Shown: in pieces, positions 16,322 to 24,717 of the stretch
Layout: every line of letters starts with the position of its first letter
Numbering within the stretch: position 1 is the first letter of the stretch
NCBI GenBank assembly: GCA_910583935.1
Contig: CAJTZM010000017.1
Coordinates: 1 to 39,172, forward strand
Reading direction: 5' to 3'
From: an uncultured Oscillospiraceae bacterium
GTDB taxonomy: Bacteria > Bacillota > Clostridia > Oscillospirales > Ruminococcaceae
Length of the DNA: 39,172 bases
Made by a program: the position numbers and the translations under genes
The notes under the pieces: model-generated
Told to the model about the DNA's origin: nothing
The model's database searches: none
What the model saw: only the letters and a program-made list of their open reading frames with translations

Positions 16322-16975
16322 ATGCAAACCGTTTTGGCAGTGATGCTGGCCGCGGCGGCGGCCTATCTTTTGGGCAGCGTCAGCTTCGCGGTGATTGTAT
16401 CCCGCTGTTTATACCACCAGGACGTGCGCCAGTTCGGCAGCGGAAACGCTGGGATGACCAACATCCTGCGTACATACGGCAAAAAGGCCGCCGCCCTGAC
16501 GCTGGCGGGGGATTTTCTCAAGGGGGTCGCGGCGGTGCTGGCCGGCCGGCTGATCTTCGCGGCGTTTGGGGTGGACCTGTTCGACGGCGCGTATGTGGCC
16601 GGACTCTTTGCCCTTTTGGGCCATCTGTACCCGGTGTATTTTGGCTTTCGAGGCGGCAAGGGGATTTTGACCTCCATCGGGATTATTGCGGTGATCAATC
16701 CCCTTGTATTTGCGGGGCTTTTGGTCATTGGTCTGCCGCTGATTTTTCTCACTCGGATCGTCTCGGTGGGCTCGTTGGCAGGGGCGGCGTCCTTCCCGAT
16801 TCTGACGCTGCTGGTGGATTACTTTACCGGCGGAATCAGCTGGCTGGACTTTTTCTTTTCGGTGGTTTTGGCCCTGCTGGTCATCTGGATGCACCGGGCG
16901 AATATCAAGCGGCTGCTAAACGGAACGGAAAACCGGTTCGGCGGCAAAAATAAAAAGTGCGAGGAGAAAAAATAG
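16322..16975 (+). CDS. plsY: Acyl-phosphate:glycerol-3-phosphate acyltransferase
   Basis: Integral membrane enzyme adding the first acyl chain to glycerol-3-phosphate from acyl-phosphate. 217 aa with five or so hydrophobic segments. Family motifs GSGNAGMTN (39-47) and GFRGGKG (108-114) are both present. The ATG at 16322 is preceded by GAGGAGG; other in-frame starts upstream overlap that site. It sits next to gpsA, which supplies its substrate. Confidence 0.95.
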   Translation: MQTVLAVMLAAAAAYLLGSVSFAVIVSRCLYHQDVRQFGSGNAGMTNILRTYGKKAAALTLAGDFLKGVAAVLAGRLIFAAFGVDLFDGAYVAGLFALLGHLYPVYFGFRGGKGILTSIGIIAVINPLVFAGLLVIGLPLIFLTRIVSVGSLAGAASFPILTLLVDYFTGGISWLDFFFSVVLALLVIWMHRANIKRLLNGTENRFGGKNKKCEEKK

Positions 16976-16977
16976 CG

Positions 16978-17985
16978 ATGGCAAAGGTTGTGGTTTTAGG
17001 CTGCGGGTTTGGCACTGCGCTGGCGGTGATGGCACAGAACTGCGGCCACGAGGTGGCGCTGTGGTCCCTGTTTCCCCAGGAGCTGGAGGAGATCCGGCGG
17101 GACAAAGAGCAAAAAAGGCTTTTGCCCGGCGTTCGGGTGCCGGATAGCATCTGCTTGACGGGGGACCTGTCCTGCCTGGCAGACTGTGATTTATGCATTA
17201 TGGCTGTCCCCTCCTTTGCGGTGCGGGAGACGGCAAAGCGGGCGGCGCCCCACTTGAAAAAAGGAGCGATTGTGGTCAACGTGGCCAAAGGGCTGGAGGA
17301 CGGCAGCTACAAGCGCCTTTCCCAGGTTTTGGAGGAGGAGCTGCCTCAGCAGAGGATTGTAGCGCTGTCCGGCCCCTCCCACGCGGAAGAGGTGGGGCGC
17401 GGCGCGCCGACCACCGTCACGGTGGCTTCCCGGGAGAGGGCTGCGGCGGAAGAGGTGCAGGATCTTTTGATGAACCCGACGCTGCGGCTGTATGTCAGCG
17501 ACGATGTGATTGGTGTGGAATTGGGCGGCGCGCTGAAAAACGTCATTGCGCTGGCGGCGGGGATTGCCGACGGCCTGCAGCTGGGCGACAACGCTAAAGC
17601 TGCGCTAATGACCCGGGGGATCACCGAAATCGCCCGTCTGGGGGTGGCCATGGGTGCCCGGACCGAAACCTTTGCGGGCTTAGCGGGAATCGGCGACCTG
17701 ATTGTGACCTGTACCAGTATGCACTCTAGAAACCGCCGGGCCGGCATCCTGATCGGCCAGGGGGAAAACGCCCAAGAAGCGGTGCGGCAGGTGGGCACGG
17801 TAGAAGGGTATCCCTGCGCCAAAACCGCCTATGAACTGAGCCGGAAGCTGCAGGTGGAGATGCCCATTGTAGAGCAGGCCTACGGGGTGCTGTACCAACG
17901 CAAAGACCCTTCCCAGGCGCTGCGGGATCTGATGAGCCGCCCCAAACGGCATGAGTCGGAGGTCATCTGGCTGCTGGGAAAATAA
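16978..17985 (+). CDS. gpsA: Glycerol-3-phosphate dehydrogenase [NAD(P)+]
   Basis: A 335-aa cytoplasmic enzyme reducing dihydroxyacetone phosphate to sn-glycerol-3-phosphate for lipid synthesis. It has an N-terminal Rossmann fold and a C-terminal helical domain with the catalytic-lysine segment GVELGGALKNVIALAAG. The family normally has GxGxxGTALA in the dinucleotide loop; here residues 8-16 read GCGFGTALA, one residue short. The ATG at 16978 uses GAGGAG in the end of plsY, 2 nt after its stop, so translation is probably coupled. Confidence 0.95.
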   Translation: MAKVVVLGCGFGTALAVMAQNCGHEVALWSLFPQELEEIRRDKEQKRLLPGVRVPDSICLTGDLSCLADCDLCIMAVPSFAVRETAKRAAPHLKKGAIVVNVAKGLEDGSYKRLSQVLEEELPQQRIVALSGPSHAEEVGRGAPTTVTVASRERAAAEEVQDLLMNPTLRLYVSDDVIGVELGGALKNVIALAAGIADGLQLGDNAKAALMTRGITEIARLGVAMGARTETFAGLAGIGDLIVTCTSMHSRNRRAGILIGQGENAQEAVRQVGTVEGYPCAKTAYELSRKLQVEMPIVEQAYGVLYQRKDPSQALRDLMSRPKRHESEVIWLLGK

Positions 17986-18004
17986 TTTTGCAAAGGGTGA
18001 GAGG

Positions 18005-18340
18005 ATGTTCGGTGTCTGGTTTTTCGCCGCCTGTGTCTGGCTCTGCGCGATGCTGTTTTTCGGCATAGGATTTTGGGCGCTGCGGCGAAAAACGCCCATG
18101 CACTTTTGGTCGGGAAGCACTGTTTCGGACAAAGAAATCGGCGATATCCCCAAATACAACCGCGCCAACGCCGCCATGTGGATGATTTTCGCCGCCGGGA
18201 TGGCACTGATTGGCTTCGCCGGATTCTGGTCAATGGCATTGGGCGGCGTTTTGGTTATGACCTATGTCCTGGGCGGGATTCCGGTTTTGATTGCCGTCTA
18301 CCAAGGAATATACAATAAGTATAAAAGAAACAGAGATTGA
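18005..18340 (+). CDS. Small membrane protein, unknown
   Basis: A 111-aa protein with three predicted membrane helices: about 2-24, 55-75 and 78-100. A charged loop between the first two holds PMHFWSGSTVSDKEIGDIPKYN (quoted in parts: PMHFWSGS, then DIPKYN). I do not recognise a function. The start at 18005 follows GGTGAGAGG. It lies 19 nt after gpsA and is probably the last gene of der-plsY-gpsA, ending before a bidirectional terminator. Confidence 0.75.
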   Translation: MFGVWFFAACVWLCAMLFFGIGFWALRRKTPMHFWSGSTVSDKEIGDIPKYNRANAAMWMIFAAGMALIGFAGFWSMALGGVLVMTYVLGGIPVLIAVYQGIYNKYKRNRD

Positions 18341-18385
18341 CAAATCCCCCAACGGTGACTGGCGGAGGAAGCGAAAAAGCATACA

Positions 18386-18415
18386 AAAAAGGACTGCCTA
18401 CAAGCAGTCCTTTTT
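18386..18415. terminator. Bidirectional terminator
   Basis: AAAAAGGACTGC (18386-18397) pairs with GCAGTCCTTTTT (18404-18415). There are T-runs on both strands. It serves the convergent gpsA-side operon and rpmB. Confidence 0.92.
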
Positions 18416-18433
18416 AGACGGTCTTATGAAAGC

Positions 18434-18622
18434 TTAGATTGCGCGGGTCACCTTATTCGAACGCAAACAACGGGTGCAGGCATAAATGTGGCGAGGAGAT
18501 CCGTCAACGATTGCCTTTACACGCTTTACATTTGGTTTCCAGGTTCTGTTAGAACGCTTGTGAGAGTGGGAAACCTTAATTCCGAAGGTGACACCTTTTC
18601 CGCAGATGTCGCATTTTGCCAT
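18434..18622 (-). CDS. rpmB: 50S ribosomal protein L28
   Basis: A 62-aa protein beginning MAKCDICGKGVTFG. Two cysteine pairs, Cys4/Cys7 and Cys49/Cys52, indicate the zinc form. HSHKRSNRTWKPN is the family core. The ATG at 18622 follows GGAGGTG. A longer upstream in-frame extension is not coding, since it crosses the promoter. Monocistronic. Confidence 0.97.
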   Translation of the reverse strand: MAKCDICGKGVTFGIKVSHSHKRSNRTWKPNVKRVKAIVDGSPRHIYACTRCLRSNKVTRAI

Positions 18623-18665
18623 AGGTCTGCACCTCCTTTCCTGCACATAAAAAGCCAACAGCAAT

Positions 18666-18694
18666 ATACTATCAGGTTTTCCGGGTGAAATCAA
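18666..18694 (-). promoter_or_regulatory. Promoter for rpmB
   Basis: Minus strand TTGATT (18689-18694), 17-nt spacer, TAGTAT (18666-18671). Confidence 0.68.
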
Positions 18695-18754
18695 GCTTTT
18701 TTTCAAATTTATTTCTGCCGGCAAACGATTTATGAACAGAAAAAAGGTGAAACC

Positions 18755-18783
18755 TTGTGTTAGCGATTGATTTTTAGTATAAT
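18755..18783 (+). promoter_or_regulatory. Promoter for the M50 protease-scpAB transcript
   Basis: TTGTGT (18755-18760), 17-nt spacer, TATAAT (18778-18783), about 37 nt before the TTG start. Confidence 0.68.
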
Positions 18784-18819
18784 AAGACAGAAATCTGGGA
18801 AAAGAATGGAGAGAATGGC

Positions 18820-19476
18820 TTGAATGATGAAGCGGTTCTGCGTTATCTGACGATGGCGGTAGTGATTGTAACCGCGCTGCCCGCCCACGAGCTGGCCCAC
18901 GGCCTGGCGGCGGACCGGCTGGGCGATCATACGGCCAGAGAGCAGGGGCGGCTGACCCTAAACCCTTTTGTGCATCTGGATTTATTCGGAACGCTGGCGC
19001 TGTTTTTATTTGGCTTTGGCTGGGCAAAGCCGGTGCCGGTCAACAGCAGCCGTTTTAAAAAGCCGAAGCGGGATCTGGCGCTGACGGCGCTGGCAGGTCC
19101 CTTGGCGAACCTTCTGCTTGGCCTTGTTACGATGGCGATTTTCAAGGTATACGTGTTTTACGCGGATATGAACAGTACCACAGGGTGGATGTTTGGGCAG
19201 GTGATTTATACGATCCTCTGGACAAATCTGACCTTATCGGTGTTTAACCTTTTGCCAGTTCCGCCGCTGGACGGCGCGAAGATTTTGGACGCGGCGCTCC
19301 CTTTTTCGGTTCGGATGAGGCTGAGAAGGGCGGAGAAGTTTTTTTACGTCGCCTTGATCCTGCTTTTGTATCTGGGCTTTTTGCAAATCCCCTTAAATTT
19401 TTTAAGCGGTCTTTTGTTCAGCGGATTAAACTGGGCGACGGCACCGGTGGATTTTTTGCTGCGTTTGGTTGGATAA
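18820..19476 (+). CDS. Site-2-type membrane zinc protease (M50)
   Basis: A 218-aa integral membrane metalloprotease of the short S2P subfamily common in Clostridia. The zinc motif HELAH is at 23-27 in the first membrane helix. A second site is NLLPVPPLDGAKIL, with its PLDG aspartate. About four hydrophobic segments. No PDZ domain. The substrate is unknown. The start is TTG, with AATGGAGAG upstream; nearby ATGs are out of frame. scpA starts 9 nt after the stop. Confidence 0.88.
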   Translation: MNDEAVLRYLTMAVVIVTALPAHELAHGLAADRLGDHTAREQGRLTLNPFVHLDLFGTLALFLFGFGWAKPVPVNSSRFKKPKRDLALTALAGPLANLLLGLVTMAIFKVYVFYADMNSTTGWMFGQVIYTILWTNLTLSVFNLLPVPPLDGAKILDAALPFSVRMRLRRAEKFFYVALILLLYLGFLQIPLNFLSGLLFSGLNWATAPVDFLLRLVG

Positions 19477-19485
19477 GGAGAAGGA

Positions 19486-20220
19486 ATGGAGAAGCTGACG
19501 TTCAAGTTAGAACAGTTTGAAGGGCCGTTGGATCTGCTTTTGCATTTGATCGCAAAGCACAAGCTGAACCTTTACGACATACAGATTGACCTTTTGCTGG
19601 AGCAGTACCTGGCGCAGATGGAAAAGATTCCCTTTGCCGATTTGGAAGCGGCCAGTGATTTTTTGGAGATGGCGTCGCGGCTGGTGTATATGAAATCCGC
19701 CATGCTGCTGCCAAAATACGAGGACGAGGGCGAACAGCTCAAGCAGGAGCTGACCGGGCAGCTTTTAGAATACCAGGCCTGCAGGGAAGCGGCGGCGGCG
19801 CTGGCGCTTCTTTGGAAGGGGGACAAGCTGTTCTGCCGCGCCGCCGCGGCGCAGTCGGCGGACCTGACATACCGCTGCCGGCATGAGTCCGGCGAGGTTT
19901 TAAGCGCGTATCTGTCGGCGCTGGGAAAGGTGAAAAGAAAGATTCCGCCGCCCAAGGAGGCCTTCTCCGGAATTGTAAAGCGCAGGATTGTTTCGGTCCA
20001 GTCCCGCATCGCGCCGATTTTAAATCTTTTGTACCGAAAGAAAACGGTTCCCTTAAAAGAGCTGTTTTTTGCCTCGGAGGATCGGTCCGAAATGGTTGCG
20101 ACCTTTTTGGCGGTGCTGGAGCTGGTGCGCTCTAAGCATATTACAGTGGCGGACGGCGGCCTGGTGGCACTGGGGAAAAACCGGACGGCGCCGGTTCAAG
20201 ATGAAGGGGGGGACAGCTAA
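19486..20220 (+). CDS. scpA: Segregation and condensation protein A
   Basis: A 244-aa kleisin subunit that bridges SMC heads in chromosome condensation. The N-terminus FKLEQFEGPLDLLLHLI is the family signature. ADLEAASDFLEMASRLVYMKS lies at about 49-70 and a winged-helix C-terminus follows. The ATG follows AAGGAGAAGG. The stop overlaps the scpB start by one base (TAATG). Confidence 0.96.
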   Translation: MEKLTFKLEQFEGPLDLLLHLIAKHKLNLYDIQIDLLLEQYLAQMEKIPFADLEAASDFLEMASRLVYMKSAMLLPKYEDEGEQLKQELTGQLLEYQACREAAAALALLWKGDKLFCRAAAAQSADLTYRCRHESGEVLSAYLSALGKVKRKIPPPKEAFSGIVKRRIVSVQSRIAPILNLLYRKKTVPLKELFFASEDRSEMVATFLAVLELVRSKHITVADGGLVALGKNRTAPVQDEGGDS

Positions 20221-20780
20221 TGAAGCTGACCAAAACAGAGAAGGCGGCGGTTGCGGTGTTGTTTGCCAGCGGGGAGCCGATACCGGCGGAGAGGCTGGCG
20301 CAGGTGTTCGACTGTGATGAAGCCGCCGTCCATTGGATGCTGCGGCGGGTGATGGATTATTTCGACGAGGAGGAAAGTCCTTTGCAGGTCCTGCGGCTGG
20401 ACAGCCAGTACCAGATGTCGACCCGGGAGGAATTTGCACAGCCGGTGAGAAACGCGCTGGAGATGAAAAAAAACCAGCCATTGTCCCAGGCGGCGATGGA
20501 GGTACTGGCGATTGTGGCATACAATCAGCCGGTGACGAAGGCTTTTGTGGAGCAGATCCGCAGCGTGGATTCAGCCAGTACGGTCAATATGCTGGTAGAG
20601 CGGGGCCTGCTGGAGGAAAAGGGCCGCCTGGACCTGCCGGGCCGGCCGGTTTCCTACGGTACAACGGCGCATTTTCTGCGCAGCTTTGGGCTGGAATCGG
20701 TGGGCGAGCTGCCGATGGTGCCGGAAAGCAGGGAAGAAGAGGAAGAATTAGATGGGCAGGTCCGGATGGAAAGGGTTTAG
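20220..20780 (+). CDS. scpB: Segregation and condensation protein B
   Basis: A 186-aa SMC complex partner of ScpA with two winged-helix domains. It contains LFASGEPIPAERLAQ near the start and AMEVLAIVAYNQPVTKAFVEQIR with RGLLEEKGRLDLPGRPV in the second domain (each signature quoted in short parts). Translation is coupled to scpA by the TAATG overlap. The acidic C-terminal tail is variable in the family. Confidence 0.96.
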   Translation: MKLTKTEKAAVAVLFASGEPIPAERLAQVFDCDEAAVHWMLRRVMDYFDEEESPLQVLRLDSQYQMSTREEFAQPVRNALEMKKNQPLSQAAMEVLAIVAYNQPVTKAFVEQIRSVDSASTVNMLVERGLLEEKGRLDLPGRPVSYGTTAHFLRSFGLESVGELPMVPESREEEEELDGQVRMERV

Positions 20781-20810
20781 TCCGGGCAGATGGAGAATTG
20801 GTGAAATGCC

Positions 20811-21503
20811 ATGATGGGTTGGATAATTTTGGCGGTTGTGTTGGCGCTGCTGTCCCTTTTTTTGCTTTCCAGCGTCCGAGTGGTCTTTCGGTATGAAAAC
20901 ACGGAGGTGTTTTTGCAGATCTGCTGGTTGCTTTTACGCTGTCAGATCCTGCCTGAAAAGGAAAAAAGGAAAAAGGCGGAAAAAAAGAAAAAGCAAAAGC
21001 GTGTAAAAAAAAATATGAAAAATCCGCCGCCATCTTCGGCGGAAACCATGGAGCAAAAGACAGAAGGTCCGCAGGAAACACCGTCTGCTGCAAAGCGTCA
21101 GGGTGGCGGAAAAAAGGAGGGGCCTCTCAATCAGCAGTCCCGCGATCTGCAGGAAATGTTCCGGACGGTTTGGGAGCTTTTGCAAACCGCGAAGAAGCCA
21201 TTGGGGCTTTTGTACCGGCATTTATGGGTGCGAAGGTTGGATTTGCAGCTGGTGATCGCGCGGGAGGACGCGGCCCAGACGGCTATTGCTTACGGGCAGA
21301 TGAACGGCTGGGTCTATGGGGCCTGGGCAGCGCTAAGCCATTTGGTCCGTATGAAAAAAAGCCAGGTTCAGGTGCTGGCGGATTATCTGTCCAGAGGCGA
21401 CAGGCTGCGCTTGTCCTTTGAGCTTCGGCTGCGGACCGTTTTTTTGCTGGCGGCCGGGATCCAGTTTTTCTGGAGCTTTTTATGGAAGCAAATCAGGAAA
21501 TAG
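20811..21503 (+). CDS. DUF2953 membrane protein
   Basis: A 230-aa protein with an N-terminal membrane helix (about 3-22), a very lysine-rich linker (about 45-75), and a C-terminal region with MNGWVYGAW and a final hydrophobic segment. This layout and position between scpB and ytfJ match the DUF2953 family of spore-formers. Function unknown. Two adjacent ATGs (20811, 20814) are possible; the upstream GGAGAATTGG is a moderate ribosome site. Confidence 0.82.
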   Translation: MMGWIILAVVLALLSLFLLSSVRVVFRYENTEVFLQICWLLLRCQILPEKEKRKKAEKKKKQKRVKKNMKNPPPSSAETMEQKTEGPQETPSAAKRQGGGKKEGPLNQQSRDLQEMFRTVWELLQTAKKPLGLLYRHLWVRRLDLQLVIAREDAAQTAIAYGQMNGWVYGAWAALSHLVRMKKSQVQVLADYLSRGDRLRLSFELRLRTVFLLAAGIQFFWSFLWKQIRK

Positions 21504-21587
21504 CGCTTGTTTTCTCTGTTTTTGATTACTTTAGTGCCGGTGTGTCCGGCGGAAAATTTTAAAGAAAAGCGTAAAGGAGAAAGAAAG

Positions 21588-21974
21588 ATGAGTCAGGGGA
21601 ATTTGGAAGGATTGCTCAATTGCTCTTTGGAAAAGCTCAAGGGGCTGGTAGACGTAAATACCATTATCGGCGAGCCGATTACCGCGCCGGATGGGACGAT
21701 TATTATACCGGTATCGAAGGTGGCGTTCGGATACGGCTCCGGCGGAAGCGATTTCGGCGGGGATAAGCCGAAGGAGCTGTTCGGCGGCGGGTCCGGCGCA
21801 GGGGTTTCCATCCAGCCGCTGGCGTTTCTGGTCATCCAGGAAGGAAACGTCCGGTTATTGCAGATGCAGAACTACGACAACACGGCGGACCGGGCGGTGG
21901 GCATTGTCCCTGATCTGGTTGACAAATTCGCGGATATTTTTTCGAAGGAAAAAAAGAAAAAGGCGGCAGAATAG
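21588..21974 (+). CDS. ytfJ: GerW/YtfJ family sporulation protein
   Basis: A 128-aa soluble protein. Signatures are DVNTIIGEPITAPDGTIIIP and a glycine-rich stretch FGYGSGGSDFGG, then GGGSGAGVSIQPLAFLVI. The family is called GerW in Bacillus, where it is needed for L-alanine germination of spores. The ATG at 21588 follows AAAGGAGAAAG. An in-frame upstream extension is rejected because it lacks a ribosome site. The C-terminus is lysine-rich. Neighbours DUF2953 and dacB agree with a sporulation cluster. Confidence 0.93.
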   Translation: MSQGNLEGLLNCSLEKLKGLVDVNTIIGEPITAPDGTIIIPVSKVAFGYGSGGSDFGGDKPKELFGGGSGAGVSIQPLAFLVIQEGNVRLLQMQNYDNTADRAVGIVPDLVDKFADIFSKEKKKKAAE

Positions 21975-22036
21975 GAAAAACGCCGTCTTTCGTATAACAA
22001 AGGCCATCCTCTCATAGATTGTACGGGGGGATGTGG

Positions 22037-23194
22037 ATGAAACGCCGATTCAGATGGATTTTTGGAATTTTGATTTTGGCTGCTATACTGTTGGGGAGAA
22101 CGGCGTCCGCTGTTGTCCCGGACAAAGAGCCGGTGCCGCCAGAGCCCTTTGCCGTCCAGGCAGGCTCCTACATCCTAATGGAAATGCAGACCGAACGGGT
22201 GCTGGCGGGCCGAGATATTCATGAGCGGCGGGCGATGGCCAGCACAACCAAAATCATGACCGCGCTGCTGACCTTAGAGCAGCCGGATTTAGACGCTTAT
22301 TTTACGGTGGATTCCAAGGCGATTTTGGTTGAGGGCTCCTCCATGGGGCTTCTGCCCGGCGATCAGGTCACCCTTCGGGGACTTGCAGTGGGAATGCTTT
22401 TGCATTCCGGCAACGACAGCGCCGGCGCGGCGGCTGTAAAAATTGGCGGCACGACCGAAAATTTTGTGGCGATGATGAATGAGCGGGCCGCCCAAATGGG
22501 CTTGAACGACACCCATTTTGCCACTCCCTCCGGTTTGGATGCGGACGATCATTATTCCAGCGCCTACGATATGGCAGTTTTGGCGAAAAACGCGCTGGAA
22601 AACGCAGATTTTTCCCAAATCTGCGCCACAGTCCGAATGCAGATTTCCTTTGGCAATCCGCCGTATGACCGGTGGCTTAAAAACCACAACCGGCTGCTGG
22701 AGGAATACGACGGGTGTATTGGGGTGAAAACCGGCTTTACCAAAAAGGCGGGCCGGTGCTTGGTATCGGCGGCGCAGCGAAATGGAATCACTCTGATTTG
22801 CGTGACTTTATCGGCCGCCGACGATTGGAACGTACACAAAAGGCTGTTTGATTATGGCTTTTCCTTGGTGCAGCAGGTGGATCTTGCCGCCTGCCTGCCG
22901 GAAATTTCGCTGCCGGTGGTAGGCGGAACTTCGTCCTCGGCAAAGGCTCGGCTGTCCGGCGACGCGATTTCGACGGTTTTGCAGGGGGAGGAAAGGCAGG
23001 TCACGGCAAAAATTTTTGTAGAGCCATTTTATTATGCGCCTTTGCCAAAGGAGCAAAAGGCCGGTGAGGTGGAGTTTTATTTGGGCGATCAAAAGCTGGG
23101 CTGCTGGGATTTATATCCTGAGCGGACGGTGGAAGTGCGCGTCGTTGAGAAAAAGGGAATTTGGGATAGGATCAAGAGCTGGTTTGGCCGATAG
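22037..23194 (+). CDS. dacB: D-alanyl-D-alanine carboxypeptidase, DacB type
   Basis: A 385-aa exported penicillin-binding protein. Signal peptide about 1-25 (ILILAAILLGRTASA). SxxK at Ser69-Lys72 (STTK), SxN as SGN at 124-126, and KTG at 231-233. A C-terminal beta domain is followed by a basic/aromatic tail ending RIKSWFGR, which may be an amphipathic anchor. In Bacillus, DacB trims spore cortex peptidoglycan; the position beside ytfJ supports this but does not prove it. The start at 22037 is chosen for GGGGGG 6 nt upstream. It is followed by rluB. Confidence 0.9.
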   Translation: MKRRFRWIFGILILAAILLGRTASAVVPDKEPVPPEPFAVQAGSYILMEMQTERVLAGRDIHERRAMASTTKIMTALLTLEQPDLDAYFTVDSKAILVEGSSMGLLPGDQVTLRGLAVGMLLHSGNDSAGAAAVKIGGTTENFVAMMNERAAQMGLNDTHFATPSGLDADDHYSSAYDMAVLAKNALENADFSQICATVRMQISFGNPPYDRWLKNHNRLLEEYDGCIGVKTGFTKKAGRCLVSAAQRNGITLICVTLSAADDWNVHKRLFDYGFSLVQQVDLAACLPEISLPVVGGTSSSAKARLSGDAISTVLQGEERQVTAKIFVEPFYYAPLPKEQKAGEVEFYLGDQKLGCWDLYPERTVEVRVVEKKGIWDRIKSWFGR

Positions 23195-23238
23195 CCTTCG
23201 GTCCTTTCTAAGCGCTGTAAAGCGGAATGGAGCGGAAT

Positions 23239-24009
23239 ATGCAGAAAAAAGAGGAATGGGTAAGAATTCACAAGCTGCTTTCCGATGTGGGTGTCATGTC
23301 CCGCAGGAAAGCAGAGGAGTTTGTTCAAAACGGGAAGGTGACGGTCAACGGGCGCAAGGCGCTGGTCGGCCAGAAAGTGAATCCGGACAGGGACATCATT
23401 ACGGTGGAGGGGGCGCGGGTGGATACCCGCCGGCACCCTAAAAAAATTTATCTGGTGCTGCACAAGCCCCGGGGCTATGTAACGACCATGCAGGATGAGA
23501 TGGACCGGCGCTGCGTGGCACAGCTGGTAAAGGACGCGCCGGCGCGGGTCTACCCGATCGGCCGGCTGGACCGCAACTCGGAGGGGCTTTTGCTGATGAC
23601 CAACGACGGGGATTTTGCCAACCAGATCATGCATCCGCGCTACCATATCCCCAAATGCTACCGGGTGACGGTGCGGCCGGATATCACAGACGAGCAGGCC
23701 ATGCGGCTGGCGGAAGGAGTAGAGCTGGACGGCCAGCGGACAGCTCCCGCTCAGGTGACGGTGCTGTCTAAGGAGCCGGGGCGCGTGGTAGTGCAGATCG
23801 TCATTACCGAAGGGAGAAACCGCCAGATCCGCCGGATGTGCGAAACGGTGGGCTTGGAGGTCGCGCGGCTGAAGCGGACCTCCATCGGGCCGGTGCGGTT
23901 GGGAATGCTGCCGCCGGGCAAATGGCGGATGCTGACCCCGCAGGAACTGTCGTCGCTTCAGTCAGCGCTGCGCCGCGGCCAGGAGCAGGGTGGAAAGGAG
24001 AAAGAGTAA
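23239..24009 (+). CDS. rluB: 23S rRNA pseudouridine synthase, RluB family
   Basis: A 256-aa enzyme. An N-terminal S4 RNA-binding domain (VRIHKLLSDVGVMSRRKAEE, 8-27) precedes the RsuA/RluB catalytic domain, with Asp111 in GRLDRNSEGLLLM. GRNRQIRRMCETVGLEV is the conserved second motif. It modifies 23S rRNA; the exact position (2605 in E. coli) is by homology. GGAGCGG precedes the ATG at 23239, so the in-frame ATG 4 codons earlier is rejected. Typical partner of scpAB/dacB in Firmicutes. Confidence 0.93.
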   Translation: MQKKEEWVRIHKLLSDVGVMSRRKAEEFVQNGKVTVNGRKALVGQKVNPDRDIITVEGARVDTRRHPKKIYLVLHKPRGYVTTMQDEMDRRCVAQLVKDAPARVYPIGRLDRNSEGLLLMTNDGDFANQIMHPRYHIPKCYRVTVRPDITDEQAMRLAEGVELDGQRTAPAQVTVLSKEPGRVVVQIVITEGRNRQIRRMCETVGLEVARLKRTSIGPVRLGMLPPGKWRMLTPQELSSLQSALRRGQEQGGKEKE

Positions 24010-24010
24010 A

Positions 24011-24382
24011 ATGCTGGAGATGAAGACAGTGGAGGATGCTTCGCGGGTTTTGGAATGGTTTGAAAAAGAGGAAATCTCCTTTCGAGAGGGGTGCGGCGCT
24101 TATGCCGTATCGGAGCGGGGGAGCCTGTTGGGCTACTGTTTGTTTCAGATGGGCAAAACCATGAAAATTCTGGCGGTCCGGTGCGAGGAACCAGCCCTGC
24201 TGGACGCTCTTCTGCGGGCGGCGCTGAACCATGGGTCCCTATCCCAGGCGGTGGAAGCGGATTTTTCCGCTCTTTTGGGGCCCATGCGGGAAAAGCTGGA
24301 ACAGCTGGGTTATTTAAAAAAGGACCCGTTGCCCATCGAATGGTTTTTCGCCGCCTGCAAGCCCTGCAAGGGGATGGCCTGA
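24011..24382 (+). CDS. Hypothetical protein after rluB
   Basis: A 123-aa soluble protein I do not recognise. It has an alternating strand/helix pattern with GCGAYAVSERGSLLGYCLFQMG and a helical second half. This could be a shortened acyltransferase-like fold, but the acetyl-CoA loop is absent. The C-terminus has ACKPCKGMA. The ATG starts 1 nt after the rluB stop, with AAAGGAG in the end of rluB, so it is translationally coupled. Confidence 0.7.
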   Translation: MLEMKTVEDASRVLEWFEKEEISFREGCGAYAVSERGSLLGYCLFQMGKTMKILAVRCEEPALLDALLRAALNHGSLSQAVEADFSALLGPMREKLEQLGYLKKDPLPIEWFFAACKPCKGMA

Positions 24383-24454
24383 CGGGCGCCGGTCCCTCAG
24401 TCTAGGCATAGGGCATTTTGCCGCTGCCTGTTGGGAAAAAACCATTAAAAAGGG

Positions 24455-24483
24455 TTGACAAACAAGGCGGAAATGGGTATCAT
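24455..24483 (+). promoter_or_regulatory. Promoter for the ribU transcript
   Basis: TTGACA (24455-24460), 17-nt spacer, TATCAT (24478-24483), just before the FMN aptamer. Confidence 0.85.
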
Positions 24484-24504
24484 AAAAAAGCGAAAGCAAA
24501 GTCT

Positions 24505-24627
24505 GTTTCGGGGCGGGGTGGAATTCCCCACCGGCGGTGATGCGTGAAAGCGACAAGTCCGCGACCTGCGTTTGCAGCTGATCCGGTGTGATTCCGGAAC
24601 CGACGGTATAGTCCGGATGAAAGAAAC
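24505..24627 (+). promoter_or_regulatory. FMN riboswitch (RFN element)
   Basis: The conserved RFN core is visible: GGGGCGGGGTGGAATTCCCC, then ACCGGCGGTGATG, GTCCGCGACC, GATCCGGTGTGATTCCGGA, ACCGACGGTATAGTCCGGAT. P1 is GTTTC (24505-24509) with GAAAC (24623-24627). It senses FMN and lies upstream of a riboflavin transporter gene, so it should shut import when FMN is plentiful. Confidence 0.96.
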
Positions 24628-24681
24628 GGCGCAAATTTCATGTTTGCACCCTTGCGTCTCCGAGCCAATGCGGTTTGGGGG

Positions 24682-24717
24682 CGTTTCTTTTTGCCAAAAC
24701 AGACAAAAAGAAAGGAG
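24682..24717 (+). promoter_or_regulatory. FMN switch expression platform: ribosome-site sequestering hairpin
   Basis: TTTCTTTTTG (24684-24693) is the exact reverse complement of CAAAAAGAAA (24704-24713), which runs into the ribU ribosome site AAAGGAG (24711-24717). CGTTTCTT (24682-24689) can instead pair with AAGAAACG (24621-24628), which overlaps the P1 3' strand. This predicts translational control. Confidence 0.65.

Noticed and set aside
18623..19027. N-terminal extension of rpmB on the minus strand
   Set aside because: It crosses the rpmB promoter and the divergent M50 gene; L28 proteins start at MAKCDIC.
20333..20896. Gly/Ala-rich frame overlapping scpB
   Set aside because: Alternative frame of scpB in GC-rich DNA; no start signal.
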